From Durusdinium trenchii (taxonomy: Eukaryota > Sar > Dinophyceae > Suessiales > Symbiodiniaceae): a stretch of 64,000 bases of DNA. Position numbers and translations under genes: made by a program. How positions within the stretch are numbered: the first letter of the stretch is position 1; each line of letters begins with the position of its first letter. The notes under the pieces are model-generated. The model was not told the origin of the DNA and searched no databases. It worked only from the letters and a program-made list of their open reading frames with translations. The stretch spans positions 635,131 to 699,130 of the forward strand of contig CAXAMN010022917.1 in assembly GCA_963970005.1 (NCBI GenBank), given 5' to 3'. Of the stretch, positions 41,601 to 53,600 are shown piece after piece.

Positions 41601-44600
41601 TGTGAGCAACATGATGCATCCATGCCAAGTGGTCGAAGCCCAGCCAATTACGTAGCAGGAGGGTTCCACATCAACAGCCACAACATCATTAGCCACCACC
41701 CTGCCCCACCCTGATAAGAGCATAGCATCTGAAAACTGAGGGAACATGTATACAGTATAGATAGTGACATAGTGAGATGGCGGATGTGTGTGTGTGTACT
41801 GTATATGTTGAGACCCGTCCAACCACTCCCTGACCTCGTGGGGACAGTAATGGTTCCCCTTTTCATCTCAGATCCCCGGAGTCACTGAAGAGTCGGCGCC
41901 CGAGAGGCCGCGCGATCTCGCGCGATCGGTGCGAAGCCTCACGAAAGGCCGACGTGCTCATCCACCCCGACACTGTCGCTCTCCAAGCATCTCCTTATCA
42001 TCGTCACGCCACTTGCCCTTCCACTCCTCAGGCCCCCACTGAAAAGGACCCAAGACTGCCCCAAACGTGTTTTTTCTGCGTACCTGTGGCTCAACGGAAA
42101 TAGAAAGAATGTCGATGTTGATGACTCAAATTGGACCATTCAAGAATATAGGCTATAGGGATGTTTTATTCCATATGATTTCCCAAGTCTTATTGCCAAA
42201 CAAGCACCAGCATTCTCCTGTAAATGAACATGACTAAAGAAACGAGCAATAGATGACACTTGTAACTTGTAACTGCCAAAGACTGCCTTCTAAACACGCA
42301 ATGCAGTTATTGCACATCCCATCAACCAAGATCGAACACGTCATTGTAGGACGCGAATGCGCCAGAGTCGTTCCCCTTCTTGGTTCCATATATACATCGA
42401 CCATACACATACATCGACCATCTTCTCCCCGACAATGTTTGTGTCTGAAAAATACCGCGCTTCAGGGGCTGAAGGCGGCATGAGTCAACTATAGTCCACC
42501 ACTTGGATTGTCTTAAGGAGCCAGAAAGCACCATAGAATAGATTTTCTTAAAACACCAGACAACACCGGAAAACACCACAACTTGGATTTTCTTTAAAAA
42601 TCCATAGATTTTCCCAGAAGATCGGACCTCACCCCTCGGCACCATTTGGAAATAACCCGATCCTGCAAAACCGCAGCCAACCATCCTCTCTCGCCTTCGA
42701 TGTTGACCCCTCCCAGCTGGTGCACATGGTTTTGGGGCTCAGCGTAGCGTTTCTTGCGCGCCGAAGCTCGTTGGTGGCATGAGGGTTGCGCACGTGCATC
42801 AGTAGCAGCGTCTCTTTCTTGCCATTGCGTGTGACTTCCACGTCCAAGAACCGCAGGATGGTGTAGGCATGGCCTGCGAGCGATGGTACGTCAAGGGTCG
42901 GTAAAGAAGGAGAAGAAACAATCAAGGAGCTGCTTTGATTCCAAGGCTTCTTGAAAAAACACGGTGAGTCCCTTGGAAACTCTGAGCAAAGCAGGTCCAT
43001 GACAAACAACAACCAGAAAAGAACCTCGCACAAAAGCCGGAAAAACAGAAGAACAAAAAGACGACCCCAACACGGGGAAGAGTGGATGCCGTGACCGGCA
43101 TGGAAAAGCTCTAGTCTAGTCATTGAGAATCAACTGGCACCATCTCCGAGAGGGGCGGACACAGGTGCGCCCTGTAGGTGGTTCAGGCACTGACTCGTGA
43201 GAGCCTCCTCTGTTCTATGAGGAGGTTCCTTGAGCAAACTTAGCGATTGAAGGCACTTCAAACAAGAAGGCCCCGGAAACCCAATATATTATACTCCAAG
43301 AAACTCCTTAGGTCCTTGACTGGCACACTGATTCACTCTTCGCCCCATGCCCCCGAAGCATGCAAAGCCTTCTTGAAAACTCAACCTCTTAAAACCAGTT
43401 CTAACCAGTTCGCATGTCTCTCAAGGGCATCAAATTGCACCACACCTCCGGTCCGGTCCTAGTCCCTCATGGTCTCTCGCTGCTCTGAGTAGTCCTGCCC
43501 TGCCTCCCTCTACTCCCTCCCACGGTTCGCTCCCACGTCGCCGCCCCGTCGTTGTTTGGCTTCCGCCCGCAGGCGCTGCCCCGTCGGCTGGGCTGCCGGC
43601 CTGCGAGAATCCCCTGGTAGTTGCCCCGGCTGCCACAGGCGATGCTGTAACCGTCCTTGTCATACTCCTGGCCGTGAACTGAACCCAAGAGGCGGGGTGT
43701 TTGAGAGCACGGCAAGGTCTGCAAAGGGACAGTCCAAATACCAAGGGTTGAATGCTTATAGATGTTGAAGGCTGCCATATGATTTTGTTCCCTTGAGGGT
43801 GCCCAACCAGGCGTCGGGCCTAGTAACTAAGGCCACTAAGCTAACTGCTTCCTAGAAAACTTCCGTGGGGGGGTTCCATCACCACGATCTTCCAGCTTCT
43901 AGCCACATATGACTGACCTAACCTTTCCACAGAAAGAACAATTATAGCGACGGACTGAAACTTAGAATTCTATCTTTGCTATTTTAGGTCATTTTTTGTG
44001 AGAGGGGCTAAACTTCTCCAAAATGCCCGTGTTCTCCAGATTTTCTGGCGCTGCGACTTTTCATTCCGGTGTCAAAATTTGGGCCCGAGGTTTCCAAAAC
44101 GTCATTCTAAGTTTCAGTCCGTCCCTATATAGAACAAATGTTGCCACACCCTGAGCTCTCGACAAACATCAAAGCATGCTGACCGACACAGCCACAATTT
44201 GTCATCGCTTGGTGTCCGTTAAATGTCATCTTTGGGGTGAGCACCAGGTGAAAGCCTATATAGCTGCGCAAACCCATTCATGCATGTATCCACAAAACAT
44301 TGGAGTATATGTTCATTCAAGGCATGCGTGGTTGTTGTTTTCTCTGTCGCCAACAGCTCCTTCATCTTGGCCCACAGCTCTGAATCACTCCAGGAAACCT
44401 TGTTCTCACAGAAGGCAGAAGCGTCCTGGAGAATTGCTGTCGGACGTTGGGCAAGCGGCTCAAATGGAGCGAACTGATCACATTCCATCCGTCAAACATT
44501 GACATGGGTCTGGATGGAGTCGTGGTGGTCCTGTCCCCAGTAGCCCCAGTTGGCATCCATGCCCTTTAGGCGCATGTACACGGTGGCGTGCTGCAAGTGC

Positions 44601-47600
44601 TTGTCGTCGGGACCTGTCACGATCCTCAGCGTTGTTCGACCCCGATGCGGTTGATGGAAGAACTATCGATAAATGCTTAGACACTGAGTGACCCCTGTTT
44701 GGGAGACAAAACATTGTCTTACCCTTTTCAAAAACAGCGAAAGAAATTGGTTCCAGGGATGAATAAGTATATAAATAGATAGATATATATACACCGTACT
44801 CGGAGTAGTGGCACAGGGTTTCTTCCTTTAACAGAAGGAGCAGTCGAATCTGAAGAACGCACTTCTGAAGGTGCACAACCATTGCAACCAAGCAAGAGAC
44901 AACATGACAATGCCACATTAAATGGATCTGGATACCTGTTCTACATAGCTGCCCAAAGGGCAACCCTTTGTAGACATCTCCGATCTCCCGAAAAGTTGAC
45001 ATAACAGCGGTCACATACGCAAACATGCAGTGATGGAGTTGTATTCCTAGCTAGCTTTCTCTGGTCAATAGTAATATAGTTAGATTATATTATATAGATC
45101 AATAATGTTAATATAATATATAGTTCCAAAAACCAAGCGAAAAATAACTGCGTATCATATATAGTTCTATAGTTCTATCATGTTCTATCTTTATAGCCTC
45201 CAGGTTCACTTGCTAGCCGGGCACTGGAGCTCCTTGCACTGGAGCTCCGCAAATCGCCCAGTGCTGTGATGAAACAGCTGCTGTAACCTTTCTGACTTGC
45301 TATGATACTATGCTAGTCCCTGAAGCCTAACAGCCTAACCAAACAGCCTATGTAACAGTGTACATCTTCTGACGGCCTGAGAAGTTCTCTCCTTCAAAGC
45401 AAACCATCAGGTTCTACAGACATAAGAATTCGTTCGCCATATATAGCTTTTGGACTGACTACACTACACCTGATCACCCTGTTGGCTAGGCTTTCTAACG
45501 CCCCAAGCCGGTAATGGCCCAACAGTCAGCAGCCCGGCCCGGCCCCACTCCCAAAATCGAGGCGCCCGAATGGCTGATGGCCTGGCGGGGTGTTGAAGCA
45601 CTTGGATGATGAACATCCATTGGGTCATCTTATTGCCAGGGCCCAGTGGACAATGTGGTTTGGCGGCAGGCCTTTCTCTGGGTCAAAGGACAGGCCCAAG
45701 ATATCGCAACATGGATTACTAGGTGATCTTAGGCGACTTCTGGGGGCCTTTGAGCGCGGAGCATGATGGCTCATGTTAAAAGGGTTTCTGAAGTACTGGA
45801 TGTCATCGACAGGAAGCCTATCTTCAAAAGGCGTCTACCATCTACGATGCATTCCGGATGCTCTCAGCTTCTGGCAGAGGATGAGGTCCATCAAAAGCAC
45901 GGTTCATGAACCAGCGGTTAACTGAAACCCGATTCGCCGATTCATTTGTAGGCAGCACAGTGGTATAGACATGTGAGGGAACGCCTGCGGTCACCCAAGA
46001 ACACCCCACATGTCATTCCAATGTGCGCGCACACTCAAGTGCGTGCCTGTTCCGCTCAAGCTCAGCTGGAAGCTGATGGCGGGCTTCCCCGTCAACATCT
46101 CCAAAGCTACCGCCTCAAAGCCGCCGTCCAAGCGATAGTAGGCCTCTGGGAGCTGCAAATGGCGAATCGCGCGAACATCAACTCTCCAATCCCAAATCTT
46201 TGAGCCAAACGGGCACCCCACACAAGCGCAGCGCTGCTCACCCGCTTCGCACTGGCCTTCACCAGCTTCGCGCAGGCCTTCTCCAAGAGGCAGGGCCAAA
46301 ACTCATTTTCCTGCATACTCGGCGCGCGGGTCTTCCCAACCCGTGACCGTCACACATCACCCAGGCCACGAGCGGTTGGGCGCATGTGACGAAGAGGCAA
46401 AGAACAGTGGAGAAGTGACAAGTGAATTTCTTCAAAGCGTTCTTTCAGGAATTGATAAGCTCACAAGGACGAGGTGGATCGGCGGCACCTGCTGGTATTC
46501 TGGAAGAATGGTCCTGGAGGGACCTATCTAACAAGGGAAAGACGCAATGTACCAGCACCCTCGAACAGGTCTCCACTTGAGACCTGCTAAGGCCCAACAA
46601 CCCTCCAGAGGAGACCTGTTGAAGGCTGCTGGTAGATGAGTCACTTGGTGTGGGTCTTGGGGTCTTATCCCGTTGTCAGGATGATGAATGCGTGTCTCGT
46701 CGGACCTGGCGACTGAAGAACCACGAAAGTGTCGAGGCTTCGGTCCGAGAGCCGAGAATGGGTCCCAGGACTTGCCTCTCTTTAACTCTCTTTATGTCAC
46801 CCTTCTTCACCCCCCACCGAAATAAAGGCACCAAGCGCGAGCGCTGCGCTCCTTGGTGGGCTTCGCGAAGCAGGGTTGGCCATACCTCAGACTTGGGCAG
46901 ACTTGGGCACACCATGGCACCACTGTTTTCACTTCACTTCCTTTTGGGGTGGTCGCATCCAGAAAGGCTCTCCTGGCTTTGCGTGAAATGGTGGCTCCGT
47001 TGGTTTTGGGCCCGGCGGTACGAACAACACGGTGTGGGTTAATGCTTCGGATGGCTACGGCGGCACGGTGTGTCCCTGGACCAGTCTCACCACCAGAAAG
47101 GATAGCCAGAGTGTTAGCTACTGTACTGATGTGGTCAGTGAAGTTGACCCTCTTTGTTGTCCTTCCATTCGTTCCTCCCGTGCTACTAGTCAGCTTATGG
47201 TGAGCAAATCATATGTAATATGTTGTGCAATGTAACCATATAACATCGGGCAAACGTGTTCGATTTCCACCCTCCAAGCGTTTCACCCCACGACCTTGAC
47301 CGGTCCAGAACGGTCCCCAAAGCCCCGAGGTGTTCGATGCCGGGCGGCCGGCCCGGGCGCTGCCAATAGGGGATACGATCGTCAATGGTGATGACCTTAG
47401 GAACGGAAGAAGACCAGTTGTGGATCGTCCTACGGGTTTCAATGCTTCCTAGGGTGGTTCTTGTATCGTCCTTTTTCGGCTTTGATCGGACCAGCTGGTG
47501 CGCTTTTTCTTCGGCCGTTGCTTTTTTAGCTACAGGGCTCATGTCACTTTAATGTTGCAGTAGCTTTCGGGAGGGCAGGTTCATGACCCATGGCTCTCTC

Positions 47601-50600
47601 CTCCCTGCACTGCAGAGTTTGCGTACATGACACAAGACCATTGGATGTTGGATGACTCTTTTTCATGCTATTCTTCTATAAGGGGACTTTGTTGAAGCTT
47701 ATATACACATATATTTATATACACACCCTAGCTCATCCCCTTATATAACTGCAGGGGTGGGGCAGTGAGTTTTTTCAGGTGAGTTTCCCTGTAAACCTTT
47801 CTCAGGCCTCAGACCCATCTGCAAAACTCAAGGATTTCCCGGAATCCTGCATGAAGCATCCACTAGTTGCTGACCTGGGCCCACCAACAAGTGGTCCACA
47901 AAGTTGGTCACTAGAAGGATCTAGATCAGCCAGCCTGCTAGATCTGCCCCACAACTGAGACTTCCTTTGGAAAAGGATCTTTCCTCACTCACGTGGATCA
48001 ATTCTGTCACTGTCAGCTGCTAGGTCACCTTCCATTCCTCCTCATGAGGGCAGTAGAGCCTGATGTCATACCGTCCATCCTGGCTGAAGCATCTCGCGAC
48101 GGGCACCTTCCGGTTCCGCAGCCAGCCACGCAGCTGGACACTCGACTTGACGTGGATGTGCCCAGCCCTAGGAACCTCTGCATCCCCGGCTGGCCAAAAA
48201 AGAAACACCAAGCGGGCTTCTCGCCAACAAACCTTTTTTGCCACTGGCCGCTGAAATGCCAATTAAACCCACTACATCCGGCTGAATGATGCTGAATGTC
48301 ACAAATCTGTAAAGGGCCAAGATACGTGATGCGATCGCCTCGGCGACCCCATGACAACCACCAGGAAGCCTACCCCTCAGCTGTGCATCGAACCCCCCCC
48401 CGCACCGCCACCGGTCGCGGTCGCTCCTCTGCGAGCTCCTTCTGCTTGAACAGCGAGCGCACGCGGTCGGGATACTCGGCCAGGGCGGAGAAGGACGACA
48501 CCAACCAGCAATCGCCTCGCTTGGAGCTAAGCGGAGCTGAACGGATGGAGAGGGCTGCGGAGCGGATGGAGTGGCGGTGGAATCCGAGAAAGTCCCACGG
48601 TTGGAAGACACAGCTTTTGGGAGGAAGAACATGGAAGAACTATGCTCCAAAAAATGAGAGATCGAGTCAAAAGCTAGTCTGTAGACGATCTGATTTCGGG
48701 AACTTCCTGAATCCTTCAGAGATGGTCTTTCGACCAAAATCATCTCCACACCGGGGGAGGAGATGAATCAGTCAGGGGTGGAGTCCTGACATCCATGGAA
48801 GTCCAATCGTGAGGTCCTGAGTCCAATCGTGACGTGGATCTTTCATCGAAAAACACAACTAGAACAACGCGTGCAATATTGTGCAATAGACGCTTCAGAG
48901 GGGAATTGGTTGTTTTCTCGCTCTACATTGGCACACTGTACACAGAGGCTACAGTACATTCATCACTAAGACAACCGCAAATGTAGCCCTTGTTGATTTG
49001 CTCACCGAGCCCATCTATCTGTGGGGCTGGCTCTACGGGGTTAGCCTCATAACAGTCCACGCTCCCGGTCGTCCACCGGTGACCGGGCTGGTGTTTGGGC
49101 TCCGGGAGGGGTCAACTCCCGGTCGATGTGTGCATGAAGTTCATCGCGTCAAGAGACGAGTTAGGGATCAATTAGACAGACTCAGGATCAACAAGAGCAT
49201 GAGGAGCAGCTTGCTGCTGCTCTACGCTGGACTTCCGACGTTCGACTTCCAGGTGAAAGGCACCCAAATAGCCCTGCTCAATGTCGCGAGGAGACGCATG
49301 CCTGGCAAAGCGGCCGTGCTAGTCACACAGAGCTCCGTCTAGACCGGTTCGACGGCCGTGGAGGTTATGGCCGCGACACTTCTGATTTATCGCGCCCTCC
49401 TGGAGGAGGCGCTGGCCATTCTGGTTCACATACATCAGAAAACGGAAAAGAAGGAAGTGGCACAGCACCATCCGCTCAAGGAACCGAACACGTCTTCCAA
49501 CGACCCGGCAGAATTCGAAAAGGCAGAAGCCGCCCAGTTGAACAATGGAAGTGGCAAACCCTCCTGTTGGTAGTGAAATCTCCTCTAGTCTTCCCAGTCG
49601 GAATGTTCAATCACTCTGCGGGGCGACTCGCCCGTGCGGGATCTCTTCCTCAATAAGGCGGCTAAGGCAACTATATAGTACTATAGTAGTGATGGCTTCC
49701 AACCTACTATCGATGGCCTCCAACCTAATAGCGATGGCCTCCACCTAGTAGCTTCTTGCCGCTAGTAGCTTCTTGTTCCTAGTCCTAGCATTCTCCTCGC
49801 GGCAAGGTGCTTAAAGAGGCATGGCTCTCCGGTGACGCCCTGAAGCTTGTACTCGCCGGCGTGCTTGCCGATCCTTGCATGGCAAAACAGTGGTCGTCGG
49901 TTGAGCAGACCGTTCCGGTTACATTGGGCGCTCCTCAGAACCGCAACAGATCAACAAACCTTGCAGTCAAAATGTGAAGATGCTCAGGATGCCATTTTCG
50001 GGGCTTTGATGTGTTTGGAGCGATGTTATCAGATTGAGGTTTGCACACAGACCCACTTTCCACTGAACTGGGTCGCCAATTCACCTCAATTGTGAAACCT
50101 GTTGAACCCTGTTGAACAAACATGTTCGATTCGAAGACCACAACACCAAATGCAGGTTTTACACACTACTATAAGAGACTGCCTCTGATTTTGCGGTGGT
50201 GCACCATGGATCTCCAAAAGTCAAGATGCCTCCACGTCCTGAGTTCCATCATGTTCGGTGATCCAGGCCCCAAACAGGCCCCAAACGCCCTTCACATCCT
50301 CCATCCCTTCAGAAAATGCATTCACATCCTCCATCCCTCATCCTGTTCAAAGGGGGCCTTCCATTCAGACCACGTCCACCGCCCGCGCGCCCTCGTCCCA
50401 GGTGACTCCACGCCCTCCACGTCGTCTACTCCATCTCCGGTCGGGACCCGAAAGGAGACCGGGTTATGCCCAAGGGTCATCTCCATGGGGCGCACCCAGC
50501 CAGGCACCACCAAGTGCAACATCTCCTGCGCGAACCGCTGGTGTTGGGTCGGTTTGGATACGAGGGAAGAAGGGATGAAAAAGGGACTAGTAGCCTATTG

Positions 50601-53600
50601 GAGTTAGGTGGCAAAGGTAAGAAGAATGGTTTTAATCAGGAAATGATGTTGTAAGATTTTTTTGATGATGTAATTATATGAATTATTAATGATTCAATGT
50701 GCGTTTTCCACTATTGTTCAGCCTCCTTCTCGAATTGGTTAGATGCCTGCCAACGTGTTCAGTGTCACCCCCTCGATCCACTCCAACGACTCAAAGTTCA
50801 TTGCTTTCTCTCCCCCAACTGTCCCAGGATCCTGCAAGTATTTGCCCACATTGGGATTCGCATCATCCCCTGCGGCCGCGAGACGTACGTCTCGCCGCGT
50901 GCATGCCAAGTCGTGTGGCCGTGGAAGCAACGGTGGGCCGCTAGGGGCTGCATCCTTGCTACTGGTGGCGATGCCCTTTGCTCTGTTCGTAGCGTCCTTG
51001 CTCCTAGTAGTAAGGCCAGGAGCCCCTAGTAGCGTCCTTGCTCCTAGTAGCGATGCCCTTGTTACTAGAAGTGGGAGAGGCCAGAATTTGATGGGATGCC
51101 TTGAAAAGCCTTGAAGATCATTGAAGGACACCGAGAAATCTCCATGTGGCTTCCCTGGGTCAAAAGCGGGGGACCACGCAAAATGAAGGAGGTCAATGAA
51201 TGAGGGGGTCTTTCATAAACACTTAATAACACTTATATAGTGAATCTTATGGAGACTGCTTTAAACTAGAATATATATATATATAGATATATCTATATAT
51301 ACTTGTATGCATGTATATATGTGTATATATGTATATATAGTGCAATCGCGTAGGTCATAGTAGATCCACTCATGGTCACTAGCACACAATTCTCTTTTGA
51401 TCGGAGGGAAAGGGCGGAAACCTGGAACGCCTCTTTGGGCAACAAATGCTACTCTGGCTGGGAGAGAAAACGTTACAACCATGTGTTCCTTTATTTTGAA
51501 CACGACTTGACTAGACCCTACCAGGCCCGACCGGCAGACTCCAAGGACCACCTAGACACACACACCGAGGAAGAGGACACAGGACTTCCTGCGATCCACG
51601 GGACGACTCCCTCGGGACCTGGATCCATCGGGCGGAACTGCACAGGGTTTCACCCGCAAATCGGGCACCTGTTCTCTCATATCCTGTTTCTTAGCTTGGA
51701 ACACACCTGGTTCCAGGTCTTTTGGAGACTCAGATCGTGGACTTGTCGCCCACTTCAGGTGCATGAGCACTTTTGAGGTGCATGAGATGGTTTATATAAT
51801 TGTGGGGCCCGAGCCAATTGGGCTCTTATCTCTGTTTTTCCTCCACCTGGCAGTGCCACTCGACTCAAGCTCCCCCGCCTGTCACTCCGCCAATGCTTTC
51901 CGGAGCCGCCGGGAACTCCTTGTCCACAAAGCTGCCTGGCGACGACTGACACCGTTGAGGTCCCAGGAAGGAACCCATCGAGGTCGCAGGAAGGCTCTGT
52001 GGCCGCCCAACTCCGAGTGGTTTGGCGCGGCCATGAAGGAAGTGCAACGGTTTGGACGATGAGGACAGTCCTTGTTCGATAAATTGAGGAATTGCGCCAC
52101 TGGCCGCCACTGTGCAGGGAGAAACTAATCTGAAACTGAATACAGCCCTCAAATACGATGTTTCACTAGCTAAAACATAGTGACATACTCTTTTCTCTTA
52201 ATTTATGGAAATGCGACGTTAAACATCAACGTTGAAGGCTAGGGTTAAATGGCGCGGCGAAAGTATCAGGCCAAAAAACGAACTGCCGAAAATGGCAGTG
52301 GCACACACCTTTCTTCGCACGCCAAGGATGCCTTTTGGTATCGCAGAGGGTGGAGCAAGAACAACGGCAACAACAACTGCTGGAACCAAACATGCAGTTT
52401 TCTTCTGCCCCGCTCACACCTCTGGTGAACCACACTTGTTGAACTGATACTCCAGAGCTTATCTTCCAATTATATTGCCATCTTGCACCTCAACCGCATG
52501 GAAACGCAGCATCCAAACATCCAAACAATGTTGTTGACCTGATACTCTTCCAGTTCTATTGCCGTCTTGCATCTAACCCCAATGTCAACGCAGCATCCAA
52601 ACGACTTTCTACAAGACCAGACGACTTCACCCAGGTACCCAGTATGGTAAACATGTGCCTCCCGGTCTGGTAGCTCTCCCAGGTCTCCTCCACCACTCTG
52701 TGCCTCCAGGCAGGTCCTTGGACACTGTGACCTTCTCCGTCCGTACGGGGAAGTCGGGGAAGATCAGCGGCGGCTCCGGCTGGGGCATCATCCTCCGGCC
52801 GCGTGGCGAGCTGTGAAGAACCCGGGGTTCCTGGGAAGGAAACGGTCGGACCACCAAGGGTTTCAGAAGGAGCGGTCCTGACGCAGTTTCCAAAGGGAAA
52901 TCAACTGGCCCAGAGTTCTTGGGATTTTAGCAGAACCATGCTCACCTTTGATTGGACTGGAGGTGGAACATAAGCAAATCTCCCGCATTTCAACCTACAC
53001 CAGGAGGCTTGCGTTCCGTCGGATATTGACGATCCAGCGGTCGTATGGGTACCCATTCCACTGTCGCCACCCTGCATCTGTCTGCGACTCCTGGAAGCAG
53101 ATGCCGAAGCTTGGAACCGCAGGGAAGCTGCTCTCCATCACCGGTGTTCTCGCTACCCTAGACTTCCAAGACCTTTAAAGGTTTCACCTGGCTTTGTAGT
53201 GCCAAACTAAAACAATGGTGGTTCGGTAGCCTCTTAAATGCATGGTGGTTGGAAGCCTGGGGTCCAGAACCACCCTCTGGGTCACTGGGACCTCACGCCC
53301 TCAATGTCCTTTCTCGATGAACTCGTGGACCTCAGACCCGCGCCCGGCTCCCCAGCCGCGGCTCCCCACCCGCCGGTGCCATCCAGCCTTTTGAGATGCA
53401 TGGTGTTGGCCGTGTTCCCCGCCACGGGCCGGACCTCCAGCGAACCATCGGCACCACTGCTGCAGGAGTTTCCTGAGGTGCGGTCAGGTGCGCCCCACAT
53501 GAGGCCGACGTGATCGAAGGGACATCTGACATTTGGCCTAAATCAGGCCGGATGATGCTGCTACATTATGATACAGACCACTATTTCATTGTTAGTAAGG

